A stretch of 64,000 nucleotides of DNA from Ascochyta rabiei (lineage: Eukaryota > Ascomycota > Dothideomycetes > Pleosporales > Didymellaceae). The stretch lies in assembly GCF_004011695.2 (NCBI RefSeq), contig NC_082411.1, positions 992,001 through 1,056,000 on the forward strand, in the 5' to 3' direction. Both the position numbers and the translations under genes were made by a program. Below the pieces are notes generated by a model, which was not told the origin of the DNA, searched no databases, and saw nothing but the letters and a program-made list of their open reading frames with translations. Shown piece after piece: positions 31,421-41,670 of this stretch (position 1 is the first letter of the stretch; each line of letters begins with the position of its first letter).

Positions 31421-33955
31421 ATGGTAGTCACTTCCATGCCCTCGAGCGCTCGCTCTACCCCCCGACACACACCAATACCAACATCGCCGTTCAATGAGAT
31501 TCGCCGAGTATTTGAGCCGGATGCTTCTATCGTGCTCATTGGCCTGCGAGGTACGGGCAAGTCGACACTGGCTGTCATAGCATCCATGGCCTGTCGGCGA
31601 CGTGTAGTCGACATCGATGACCTTTTCCAGGAAGCAACAGGCTTCTCTACTGCCAAGTATCGCAAGCAGTTTGGCGCAAGCAACCACAATCTACGACAAG
31701 AAGAGCTCCTGCGGACCGCCCTTCGAGCGCACGACAAGGGAGCGATCATCGTTTGCAACGGGGGTTCCTTGGAACGGAACGGACAGCTGCTTATGCAGGA
31801 CTTTGCAGGCACGCATCCTGTCATTCACATCGTACGAGATCTTCACAGCATACACGAATACCTGGGGGGCGTCGAGCTCCGCAGGCTGAGGGACATGTTG
31901 GCCTTTAGTGCGCCTATCCTTCGTCGTTGCTCCAACTATGAGTTCTGTAACATCTCAGAGCATGCGCCCACTCGATCGAATACGCCGTCCGACCCACCGG
32001 CGGCACCGGCTTTTCTCACGCTCAAGCGGGCTCAGCGTACCTTTCTGAAATTCCTCTCCCTTATCTTGTCACGCGACACAGCAGATGGACCTGTGGGCAA
32101 CGCGAATCCTCCGTTGGAACCGGGATATCCACTGTCAGATGTGGCAACAGAACTGAGAAAATACACATGCGCTGTGCAGGTGCCGTTGTCGGACCTGTTG
32201 GCTGAAGATGTGGACATACAGAGTCTTGAGTATGGTTCTGATGCTTTCGAAATAGTTGTCGAGCCCACAGAGCTTGATCCTCACAACCAACGGCTACGGA
32301 CGGAACGAGCAGACGACATTAGCAACTGTGTCTCGAAGATACGCCGCAGCACGGTCGTACCCATACTCTACCACGTATTGCCGTCGGCGTCGAAAGACTA
32401 CAGTCGAGGGTCCTATCTCGAACATGTACGCCATGGTTTGCGTATGGCGCCTGAGTTTGTATCCATCGATCTGTCGATTGGCGCAGAAACAGTAGCTGAG
32501 CTGGTTGCATCTCGAGGCAAATCGAAGATTATCGGGCACGTCCACGCCGACAAGAATTGGGATCATTGTTCTTGGGTAAGCTACTACGAGACTGCGGTGC
32601 GACTTGGCTGTGATGTTGTGCGATTCACACGTCCAGCCAAGTCCGTGGACGATGATGCTTCCGTGCACTACCTGAGGTCCAAAATCCACGCAAGGAACAG
32701 TACCGTTCCGCTGATATGCCACAGCACAGGACGCGCGGGGCGTCGTTCAACATGCTTCAACAAGCATCTCACATCCGTGATACCAGAGTCGGTACGAGAG
32801 AAGCCTGATTTTGGAGCAAGATGCGAACGCAACCCTGAGACTTCGTGGCTTACTGCACGAGAAGTGACACAAGCTCTCTACTCGACTTTTACCTTTGATC
32901 CCATGAAGATCCATCTCATTGGTGCAAGAACTCAATACAGCTTGTCACCAGCCATGCATAATGCTGGGTATGCGGCTTGTGGTATGCCTCATCGCTTCCT
33001 GTGCGTTCAGACTTCGACGCTGAAGAGCCTGCAAGATTTCGTGCACGATCCCAACTTTGGTGGATGCATCGTCATACAACCATTCAAGATTGAGGTGATT
33101 TCGCTCGCAGACTCTCTCAGCCAACACGCTCGGGCGATTGGAGCCGTCAATACGCTGATACCTGTTCGCCACCTCAATGGCGACGGCAGTGTCCCCGGCG
33201 ATCTGGAGCTCTTCCAAGAGCGCTGTCAGTCAGGATCTGTGCAGGCGCTTCACGGAGACAACACGGAATGGATCGGCATACGGTCCTGTATACGAAGAGG
33301 ATTGTCACCTGCCAACGCAGTACGGCCTACAACGTGCGGTCTAGTCGTTGGTGCAGGTGGCATGGCCAGGAGCTCGGTGTACGCGCTGTTACAGTTGGGC
33401 GTGAAGAACATTGTTGTTTTCAACCGAACGTTGGAGAAGGCGGAGGACCTGGTCGTTCACTTCACTCGACTCGTCTCGTCTTCAGCGGGAGCCAACTTGG
33501 TGCCCTCGGCCACCACCCAGGGCTCACGACCTAGTTTCCACACATTGAAGTCTCGAGAAGACGCTTGGCCCGAGGGATTCCGGCAGCCTACTGTTATTAT
33601 TTCCTGTATCCCCGTCGACCCCATAGACAACAATCCTGCACCGCACTTTACGCTGCCAGAACAGTGGCTGAAGAGTCCGACAGGAGGTGTAGTGATGGAG
33701 CTTGCCTACAAAACGCTTGACACTCCGCTGATGAACCAGATACGGGAAGAGCCTTCGAGGCTGTGGACGTTCATGGATGGGCTAGACTGGCTGCCGGAGC
33801 AGGCCTTTGCTCAGTTCGAGTTGTTCACGGGGAAACGAGCGCCACGTAGGATTATGCGCGAGGTCGTGTTGCAGGCGTGGAGGGACGAGCATGGCAATGC
33901 TGACCCGGATATGGTGGAGCGGCGGATGAAGGCCATTGATGACCAAGAGCCGTGA
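31421..33955 (+). CDS. qutR: quinate repressor, QutR/QA-1S type (AROM-derived, three domains)
   Basis: Single exon, 844 aa from the ATG at 31421. Domain order equals the last three domains of the pentafunctional AROM protein: shikimate-kinase-like (about 35-215; P-loop GLRGTGKS at 41-48), type I dehydroquinase-like (about 250-475), shikimate-dehydrogenase-like (about 495-844; SLSPAMHNAGY, GAVNTL, NADP loop GAGGMARSS). In A. nidulans and N. crassa this protein senses quinate pathway intermediates and represses by binding the activator. The dehydroquinase part has Arg401 (CDVVRF) where the enzyme has its Schiff-base Lys, and the dehydrogenase part has GDNTEW in place of GDNTDW, so catalysis is not expected. 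That fits a sensor rather than an AROM fragment. A second ATG at 31436 is possible. Somewhat shorter than the approximately 920-residue relatives. Confidence 0.93.
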   Translation: MVVTSMPSSARSTPRHTPIPTSPFNEIRRVFEPDASIVLIGLRGTGKSTLAVIASMACRRRVVDIDDLFQEATGFSTAKYRKQFGASNHNLRQEELLRTALRAHDKGAIIVCNGGSLERNGQLLMQDFAGTHPVIHIVRDLHSIHEYLGGVELRRLRDMLAFSAPILRRCSNYEFCNISEHAPTRSNTPSDPPAAPAFLTLKRAQRTFLKFLSLILSRDTADGPVGNANPPLEPGYPLSDVATELRKYTCAVQVPLSDLLAEDVDIQSLEYGSDAFEIVVEPTELDPHNQRLRTERADDISNCVSKIRRSTVVPILYHVLPSASKDYSRGSYLEHVRHGLRMAPEFVSIDLSIGAETVAELVASRGKSKIIGHVHADKNWDHCSWVSYYETAVRLGCDVVRFTRPAKSVDDDASVHYLRSKIHARNSTVPLICHSTGRAGRRSTCFNKHLTSVIPESVREKPDFGARCERNPETSWLTAREVTQALYSTFTFDPMKIHLIGARTQYSLSPAMHNAGYAACGMPHRFLCVQTSTLKSLQDFVHDPNFGGCIVIQPFKIEVISLADSLSQHARAIGAVNTLIPVRHLNGDGSVPGDLELFQERCQSGSVQALHGDNTEWIGIRSCIRRGLSPANAVRPTTCGLVVGAGGMARSSVYALLQLGVKNIVVFNRTLEKAEDLVVHFTRLVSSSAGANLVPSATTQGSRPSFHTLKSREDAWPEGFRQPTVIISCIPVDPIDNNPAPHFTLPEQWLKSPTGGVVMELAYKTLDTPLMNQIREEPSRLWTFMDGLDWLPEQAFAQFELFTGKRAPRRIMREVVLQAWRDEHGNADPDMVERRMKAIDDQEP

Positions 33956-34342
33956 CTGTGAGGACGACGAGACGAGCCCATGCAATCCAAACAATTCCAT
34001 GACAAAGTGAAGTTGCTGAAGCTGGTGAAGGTGCAGCCGCCGTTGTCCAAGTGAGGAGGAGCGTTTCAGCGCCTATTGTTGGACTGATAGCAGGCCGTTG
34101 GCTCGTGGCACACCCCTGTAGGCGATTAGGCTGCTTGCACGTCTGCACGTCTGCACGTCTGCACGTTACACGTTACACGGCGGTGAAAGTCACGACGCGT
34201 CTAGCCCAAGACAACAAGACAAGGCGCTGGCTCGTGCAAACAAACTTAGCATAGTAGCCTTATCCGCCGATATACGCGCGAGTCGTCATCCGAACCCAAT
34301 TCCCACTGGTATGCATCATTGCAAGCCTCCCAGTGCACACTC
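33956..34342. other. short intergenic region with CTGCACGT repeat
   Basis: About 390 bp between qutR and the next plus-strand gene. It contains tandem GCACGTCT units and TTACACG repeats at about 34137-34172. No gene seen. Confidence 0.5.
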
Positions 34343-37188
34343 ATGAGTTCGCGCCGGCCCCTCCAACCTACCCCCGCGTTGTCGGCAAACGTGTCGAGCA
34401 CGCGCTACGCCCGCACCACCACCACGAGCAGCCAGGGCGCAGACGGGCATGTCGGTATGGAGGATCCAGCGCAGGACCACGTGCAAGACTCTGGGTCGGT
34501 AGTCTCGGGCCTGACGTCGCTGGAGGGCGACGACGACTTTGAACGGCTCATGATCCAGAACGCGCGTGATGAGCGACGACTGCACGAAGCTCTCCACGGC
34601 CGCGCGCAGCCCTTCCGCAAGGCGCGTACGCATGCGCGCGTCGGCCTGACGATAGACAACCTCGAGCGCAACGATGCGCAGAACAGCAGCCACGACCACA
34701 TCAACATCGACCGCAACATCAACAACAACAACCACAACAACAACATCAACGACCGCAACATCATCAACAACAACAACCACAACAACAACAACATCAACGA
34801 CCGCAACATCATCAACAACAACAACATCAACGACCGCAACATCATCAACAACAACAACATCAACGACCGCAACATCATCAACAACAACAACCACAACAAC
34901 AACAACCACAACAACAACCACAATGTGTCGTACGCCAATGCGCGCGCTGCGATCAAGAGCCCGCCCAGCAGCACTGGCTCGACGCACTCAGACCCGGCGA
35001 TACACGCGCCTGCCAGCTGGGGCAGGAAGGGCCGGTCAAGTGGGAAGTGGATGCGGAGCATTACGCGCGACGAGCAGCCACAGCAGACGCCGGCGCCACC
35101 TGACGAGACCATGATTGAGCAGCACGACCGCAGTGGAGCCAATGCGCCACGCCGCTCCGTGGAAGACAGCCCTCTGTCTCACAAGAGCTTCCACCAGAGC
35201 ACGCCGCCAAACGACCACTCGGGACAGTTGGACCTCACCTTCGACATGGACGAGTGCTCCATCATTGCCTCGACGCCCTACATTCCGCGCAACACCAAGC
35301 TCGACGACATACTTGAGCGCGAGCACATGGCTCGCCTGGATGGGGTACAGGAAACGTCTCCGGAAGAGAAGCATCGCCTACCGACTCACACGCACGGCAC
35401 AGGAGACACCGATGCCCAATCGCAACAACAGCGCTCCCCTGTTAGGAGGCTGCACAACAGGACAAGCTCGTGGCAACCCCTGAGCAGACCTCAGCCTGAG
35501 CTGGGAGAGGAGAACTCGCCGATTGCAGTCTACAGGAAGAGCGTAGAAACAGTGGGCGCCGTCGAGCGCCATGTGGTTGCCAAGGCACAGAGACAGTCCG
35601 CCAGGCCCGTCAGCAGTCGACGAACAGACTCGCAGCATCTTCTGCGCCGTCTTGCACGCGCGTCAAACACACCCAGCCCGAAGGCGCCCACCCCAGCAGC
35701 GCCCGCCCCGCCCGCCCCGCCCACGCAGCCGCAAACCTCTCAGACCGCCGTCACCGACGCCTCGCATACTGCGCTAGAACAGAAGGAGGAAGCGGCGAAC
35801 GAGACGCCTGCACAGGAAACTGCTGCAGCATCTACCCTTGCCTCGCAGGAACAACCTCGGCGAGAACATAGGCAGGACACTCCACACGATGGAACCACGC
35901 CAGATGTGCCTTCATCAGCACCGACAAGAGAACAGGTCGACGAGACCCCAATGCCGACAGAGCACACAATCCTCAACCCCAAGACCCCTGTCGTCATGGG
36001 CGGATGGATAGACACACCCGGCCCTCGGACAGCACATAAACCACTCGAGCTCCCACATCCGCGATCGCAGTCACCTGAAAGGGGCAGTCCGCGCAAGTCC
36101 CGTTCGCCCACAAGACCAACAGCGCCCACAAGAGAACAGCAGCCAGCGGCAGAAGCACACGAGGCTGTCCAGCCTTCATTGCCCCGTCCACAGCTTCCTA
36201 GCTCAGCCCTCCATGCCCTTGTACAGGAAGCCAGAGCTAGCCATGATTACGGCGATGACACAATCCACTCGCTCGAAGACCTTATCACCCCTCTCAGCGA
36301 CAACGAGGTAGAAGAGGACACGCTTCAGGGCCTTGTGCTTCCCACTACTGCACCCCGCAACGAAGCAGAGCGCGAGCGCCAGGCCGAGGTTGTGCACCTC
36401 CACCGCCTGAACAAGCATTTACGCGCTACAAGTACAAACATACGCGACGTCAGTAGAGGCATGAGGAGAGTGGAGACAAGGATGGAACACATCGAAGTCG
36501 AAGGGACCGGCGAGAAGATACCCGTCATCGTTCGCGATCACAGCCACGAATTCTCTCTGTGGACATGGTTCCGCAGCTTCTTCTGGGACGGGCGTCTCAA
36601 GACGCAGCGAGAGGCCAGGAGCGCACCCTTGAAAATGTGGGGTGGCATCACTCTTCTGGGCGTCTTGCTAACAGTGTCTTTGATCTGGTGGGCGAGCGAA
36701 GCTGTCGCTTGGTACGTGCTTTTTCTTCCAATCTTCATCCTGTTATCTCTAGACTAGAGTCAGTCAGTGTGCCTCCCCTCCCGTCTCTCTCACCTGTCTC
36801 TAAACAAGCACAATCTGACTACCTTCACAGTGAGATCTTCTGCCACCCCGAATACGCCAGTTACTCGCCACATCCTTTCGCCGTCGACATGGACGCACCC
36901 AAACGTGGCGTTGTAATTCCTACGCTTGTATATCGCGCATTGTTTAGGAGTTGGTCGACACCGGTTGTATCACCTATCTCCTCTCTTCTTTCTTGGGCTT
37001 GGGCCTCACTTTGGAGTTTCGTTTCCGGTGCCAGCGTAGCCGGGTTGAGTAGGGCGTCGCATACCATGGCTACGAACAGTGCACCCGGGATGGCCGCGCA
37101 TACACAGGCTTCCTGGAAAATACAAGAAGAGGCTCACGAGGAAGATCACTGGGATTGGAGCATGGCTGAGGACGAGATCCTGCGTTGA
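34343..37188 (+). CDS. large disordered protein with Asn/Ile/Asp repeats and C-terminal membrane segments
   Basis: Two exons, 34343-36711 and 36831-37188, with a 119-bp intron (GTACGT, CTGACTACC, CAG); product 908 aa. Family not recognised. Residues about 115-195 are an Asn-rich repeat in which DRNIINNNN-type units recur. Residues 200-680 are disordered, rich in Pro/Ser/Thr/Gln, with SRSPTRP-like basic motifs. Near 690-735 is a probable coiled coil (ERERQAEVVHLHRLNKHLRA, RRVETRMEHIEVEG). The C-terminal 170 residues look conserved and ordered: EFSLWTWFRSFFWDGRLKTQ, a TM (GGITLLGVLLTVSLIWWASE), an FCHPEYASYSPHPFAVD segment and RGVVIPTLVYRALF. A second weaker hydrophobic stretch follows, then an acidic tail. 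It may be an envelope or ER protein; this is a guess. ATG chosen after two non-ATG codons upstream. Confidence 0.75.
34702..34922. repeat. exonic AAC/CAACATCATC repeat coding for Asn-rich units
   Basis: Imperfect tandem array within the preceding gene; the main unit (ATCAACGACCGCAACATC followed by AACAAC runs) appears at least four times. The translation alternates INDRNI and NNNN/HNNN. Confidence 0.92.
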
Positions 37189-38143
37189 TGAGGCGTAAAT
37201 AGTGATCCTATCACTGCAAACGGGTGTTCGGTATTGGGTTATTCCTGGCTTGCATTGCATTACTTCAGCGCGGCGTTGGCGTTACTTCTTCTTTGCTATG
37301 GGGGCATAATCTTTTGGTCTTGGAGTACTGATATTGGGGTTTTGGATACTCACGCGATTGCATCAAAGGTAACTTCTTTTCGCGTCCTGGGTGAGAGAAG
37401 TTCCTACACATGTCCTGTCTCTCAAGCCTTCGGTCTTGGTTGCTAACTATAGGACGACTGGTGTTGCATGGAAGAATGATGATCACGACTCATATCGGCG
37501 TGGTACGTACAAGCGGACTCTAGTGACACATGGTCGATACCATCCGCAGTGAACAAGCCCGCGTGCTGTCGTCTACCGCCGTGTTTGCTAGTATTAGCAG
37601 GTGACTGCGTGAGAGTGGTGGAACATAGTCGTAGGCAAAAACCGAGGATCCAAGCTCTGCTCAACGAAACCCGCATTGTTCCTCTACGCATTGCTTCGAA
37701 CGACAAGGGAGTTGACAAAGCCTTTGTTTTCGATGCATTTGCTTTCAGGAACGTGCCTTCCCGTCAATGACCGCCCACCTCGTGAGCGTCTTGCTCTCCA
37801 TCCGCTATAGGCAAGAGCCACCAACACGCTGGGACGCCCGTCCACGCTCAAATCGTTTCCTACGGAACATCACCCTCACTACTTCTCACTCATTCAAAAA
37901 CCACTGGCTACCGGACGCCTCGGGTGCACTCACTCACTTGGCCATAGTCTCAACCCTTGTCTCAGTAAGCCTACCTACTCTTCTGTTGCCGACGGGACCT
38001 GGGGAAGCCACCTAACAACCTCCTTGTAGTCGACAATCTTTCTTAGAAGACGATTCTCACCATCACAATCACCGTTGTGGCCGGCACGATCTTGTCAGTA
38101 CAACAGCCGCCAGCAGACAGACTTCAAACGTCGCGCCAACATC
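37189..38143. other. intergenic region, no supported gene
   Basis: Just under 1 kb between two plus-strand genes. CACCATCACAATCACC near 38058 is a short imperfect repeat. Nothing else of note. Confidence 0.45.
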
Positions 38144-38959
38144 ATGACTCACCTCACACCCATCTTGTCACGCAAACACCTCTTGCCAGTCGATGAAGTA
38201 GAGCCCAACATGTGCGACACCAGATCTAAAAAGCGTCAACGAACGACATCACCAAGAGGGATCAAGTCGTCAGATCTCCATCTCTACGAAAATGCACCGC
38301 CAACACCACCAATAAGCGCGGAGGGGACAGCTACCATGGCGCTGAAGCTCATCATACCGCAAGAGGAGACAGGACGAGAACAGCAGAGAAAAGCCAACCG
38401 ACACAGAGCCGATGCGGAGCGTTGGAAACCCAAGCTCCAACGACCGTTTCCTAGGATGACTGAGGTCAAGCAGGCATACCCACTCAAACTTATGCGACAC
38501 TATCCTAACACATCTGGAGCCACTGAGACGAACTTTCACAAGCCGAGGATTGACACATCGCCCCGTGTATCTCGTCTATTGGAGCAGTTCCCAATGATGG
38601 TTACCACCCAGCCCGTGAGAAGCAAAGAGGCAGCCAGCCTTTCTAGCCCATTTACTCCTCCGGATCAGGCCAAACCATTGAGCTGTCGCCGAGAGGAATT
38701 GATAGAGGCATGTAGGATGCACGCAGGATTGCAGACGAACAGGCACATCACGGAGACCGAACACGCCCAGCGGCTAGCTTGGCAAGCCTTCTCGCAGACT
38801 GAGCAGGACCGCATCGATCGTGGTCGTGAGGCGATGATGCAATCCGGCCTACCTACGGACGATCTATGCCGGGAGGTCTATGGCCAGTGGAACACGTTGC
38901 CGGAGTGGAAGAAGTTCAGAACAGGACACTTTGCCAAAGAGCATGGAGCAGGTAGCTAG
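38144..38959 (+). CDS. hypothetical basic protein
   Basis: Single exon, 271 aa from the ATG at 38144 (the frame opens earlier, but only with GTG at 38075). I do not recognise the family. The N-terminus carries an NLS-like SKKRQRTTSPRG; a proline patch NAPPTPPISAEG follows. The C-terminal 75 residues appear to be a compact helical segment (RREELIEACRMHAGLQTNRH, TEHAQRLAWQAFSQTEQDRI, YGQWNTLPEWKKFRTGHFAK) in a pattern faintly like an HMG-type fold; I do not assign it. Probably nuclear. An in-frame open reading frame with balanced composition and clear C-terminal order argue for a real gene. Confidence 0.55.
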   Translation: MTHLTPILSRKHLLPVDEVEPNMCDTRSKKRQRTTSPRGIKSSDLHLYENAPPTPPISAEGTATMALKLIIPQEETGREQQRKANRHRADAERWKPKLQRPFPRMTEVKQAYPLKLMRHYPNTSGATETNFHKPRIDTSPRVSRLLEQFPMMVTTQPVRSKEAASLSSPFTPPDQAKPLSCRREELIEACRMHAGLQTNRHITETEHAQRLAWQAFSQTEQDRIDRGREAMMQSGLPTDDLCREVYGQWNTLPEWKKFRTGHFAKEHGAGS

Positions 38960-39363
38960 AGGCTCGTTGCTAATATGGTATCCATCCTAAGCCTTGCATT
39001 GCCGGCCAGATAGATTTTCACACAAAAAAGCGATAGGCTTGATCGAATACCCCAACTCTATAGCTTTGCGTGTTTAAAAATATAATATGATCTTTTGGAG
39101 TGATTGGCTCTTCGTGATGTCAACCGTACTTTGGAGCGAAGGTGAACCAAATAAAAAATTGAAAATTGAATCATGCTCGTCTCGCAATAACTACAAGAAG
39201 CCAGTACCAGAAGATATAAAGTCCTGAACCATGGATCGATCTTGCAGTATCTCCATGAAAGACTCCCCACTCTCTCTCTTCTCCCTTCCAGGACAGACCA
39301 CAACAGCAAGAAGAGGAGCCTCTCTCCCACAAAGTCAACCAACCCAACGCACTCGAACACGAA
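38960..39363. other. AT-richer intergenic region
   Basis: About 400 bp, with an AT-rich patch at about 39070-39170 that contrasts with the GC-rich surroundings. It likely holds the terminator of the preceding gene and the promoter of the next. No further feature. Confidence 0.45.
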
Positions 39364-40012
39364 ATGATCTCCCCAACTCCCACTCCAGCTACACCCCCAG
39401 CTACACCTCCAGCCCCAACCCAACCCATCCCCACAAGCCCACGGGCACACGTCAAATACATGCTCTCGGGCTTACGCCGTACTCGGAAAGGCAGTGCGCC
39501 ATGCGAAGCTCCTGGTCTTGCTTCTGCCTCTGCTTCTGCTTCTGCCTCTGCTTCTGCTTCTGCTTCTGCTTCGGTATCTGGATGTGGATGTGGATGTGGA
39601 TGTGGATGCTCGGACAGCGCAGCAGCGGAGGGCATGAAGACTCTGAAGAACAACAAAGAATCGCCATCTCAGTCTCCGTCTGAATCTCATTCTCAGTCTC
39701 AGTCTCAGTCTCAGGACGAGGTCAAGGTCAAGGTCAAAGAAGAGGATAGGATCGCGGAGGAAGCTGATGAGGAAGCTGATGAGAAGGTCGAGCAGAGGGA
39801 TGTTGTGGGTTACCTGGCTGTCTTGTAAGTCGATTCGTACCCTCTCTCGTCTTTTGCTTGGATCGGCTTGGTTTTTTGTGGCTGTACGTGCATGGGATGG
39901 TGTTGAGTGTGGGCTGATTCCTCTCGATAGCATATCGGTTCCGTATCGGGTGCGCAGTGAGGAGGGCAGGGGAGAGGGTGGGGTGAATGAGGCGGGGGGT
40001 GGAGACTCGTGA
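39364..40012 (+). CDS. small repeat-rich hypothetical protein with Ser-Ala and Gly-Cys runs
   Basis: Two exons, 39364-39824 and 39931-40012, across a 106-bp intron (GTAAGT, GGCTGAT, TAG); product 180 aa. It starts MISPTPTPATPPATPPAPTQ, then a short ordered stretch (HVKYMLSGLRRTRKG), about ten Ala-Ser pairs, five Gly-Cys pairs (SGCGCGCGCGCSD), a Ser-Gln repeat, an acidic KVKVKEEDRIAEEADEEADE helix, and a hydrophobic VVGYLAVFISVPY that spans the splice junction. Function unknown. The clean splice signals with matching phase support a transcript; the chain of microsatellite-derived repeats argues for caution. It converges with the next gene, 112 bp away. Confidence 0.45.
39520..39609. repeat. 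adjacent hexamer repeats (GCTTCT)n and (GGATGT)n
   Basis: Two different hexanucleotide arrays abut within the preceding exon: GCTTCT/GCCTCT units code for Ala-Ser and GGATGT units for Gly-Cys. A further CAGTCT array codes for Ser-Gln at about 39680-39716. Confidence 0.93.
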
Positions 40013-40123
40013 AGCAGGATGGAAATCCGCAGAGTGGGAGGAGGGGGTTTGGGTTTGTGGTGCGGGATCGTTGGGGTTTAGAGGCGATCAAGTCTATGCA
40101 GTAGTATTACGCGTATACGGGTA

Positions 40124-41670
40124 TCATGATTTGCCAGGCTCCAGGCTCTCGCTAGACGGCTTTGGAGTAGCCGTTCCAACCCCCCGCGACGTCTCTGCTG
40201 CTTCCATCTTTCGCGTGCTTTCCTTGCGCGCTGCGTCTTGCATCTTCTCCAATTCCCACACCAGCTTGTCGGCCACGCGCAACAGCGATCGGCCGTCCTC
40301 GAGATCCAGTCTCCAGCGGTCTTTCTTGGCCTTTGCATATCCAGGGTAGGCAATGCCGGCCTCGAAACTCCTGACTTCCGCATCGATGGCCGCCTGCGTC
40401 CGTTCCAACTCCTGAAGTGAAAGCGCAGGGTTGTGCTTTGAGAAATCGTGCGCGGTCTTGGGCAGCCAGGCGGCGAGGGAGCTGTCGGCTGGTGTAGACG
40501 CATCTAGGATAGCCTTGTGTTGCAGCGACATGCGCCAGTTGATGAGTCTTGACTGGAGCTGCTCTGCGGCGCTGCGGATCTTGTTGTAGGTGATTTGCAA
40601 AAGCTGCAATTCCTCAAGACGCTGTCTGCGCTCCTCGTCGTCCGCGTCCTTGAGGTGGCAGTATTCGTATTGCCTGCGCGCGCTGATGAAAAGTATGAAC
40701 TCGGCTTCCTTGAGCAGCGCTGCAATCTCCACCTCGTGCTCCTCGATCTTTGCATACGTAGCTTCCACGCCGATATGCTTCAGGTCATCCGCGTAGTCGA
40801 ATGGTGGGATGTAGTATGACTGGTCCTCGTGTACGGAGTTATCGTCCGACGTGCTCACGTACACATTCGACTCTCGGAGGTCGGGGGCGTCAGACGCGTG
40901 CTCTTCAGCGTGCTCAGAGGCAGTGTCTGGAGACTGCTGCGAATACCAAAAAGCATTGTGACGGATGTACAACTGGATCAATGGATTGAATTGTGCCATC
41001 GTCTTCTTGTCCCAGAACAGGTCCCAGAACTCAAGCGTGCGTCTCTTCAGTTGTCGCTCCAGACGCACACGAGCCTTCTGTCGCTCACCAGTGTACTGCA
41101 GGTACCCATACACACCGACAATGCCGGCGCAGGCCCCAATGTTGGCCAGACCCAAGCAGCATGTCCACCGCGGTATCACTAGCAGGCGGCGCATAAAGAG
41201 GGTGGGAACGGAGGCGGCGAGTCCCACGCCCGCGCCAACAAGACAGCCGTCATCCACGCCAAGACTCTCTGTGCGTTCGTACAGCTTCCACGGCTTCACT
41301 GCATCGTTCTTCTGCGACAGCACGAGCGACGTGAAACGGGAATGGTAGTACCAGTTCGCCGTGGCGCCCAGCACGCCTGCCCACAAGCCCAATTTCGCCG
41401 ACGATCTTATCAGAAGCGCCGGCCTGGGAGCAGCATAGGCTGGCGCTGCCCGGTGCCCATACCGGGTAGCGAGGGATGTGTACGCGGCGGCGGCGACAGT
41501 CGAGCCGAGGACCGAGTACTGCAGCGTTGCGTTGGCACCGAGAGGATCTGGCCGTTTAGGGACGAGCCTGTGCTGTTCTTCCCCTGGAGGGCGTGTTAGT
41601 TGCGTGAAGGCGCGTAGAGCGGGCGGCGCAAGGCTGACTGACCAGGCGGCACGAAAAGACGGAATACCAT
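40124..41670 (-). CDS. membrane-associated coiled-coil protein of unknown function
   Basis: Two exons, 41670-41643 and 41583-40124; the 59-bp intron has GTCAGT, ACTAAC and CAG. Product 495 aa starting MVFRLFVPPGEEQHRLVPKR. The alternative of reading straight through from 41707 gives a less natural N-terminus, so I prefer the spliced form. Family not recognised. Three moderately hydrophobic segments lie in the first 190 residues (SVLGSTVAAAAYTSL, LGLWAGVLGATANWYY, CLGLANIGACAGIVGVYGYL). A basic amphipathic stretch follows (RQKARVRLERQLKRRTLEFW) and a well-ordered segment FWDLFWDKKTMAQFNPLIQL. The C-terminal half is helical and charged, consistent with coiled coil (EEHEVEIAALLKEAEFILFI, LERTQAAIDAEVRSFEAG). 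A mitochondrial or ER membrane location is plausible but unproven. Confidence 0.75.

Noticed and set aside
31421..33955. Gene considered as a fragment of the AROM pentafunctional enzyme
   Set aside because: It has its own start, lacks the DHQ synthase and EPSP synthase domains entirely, lacks the dehydroquinase lysine, and is divergent from a QutA homologue, all as expected of QutR.
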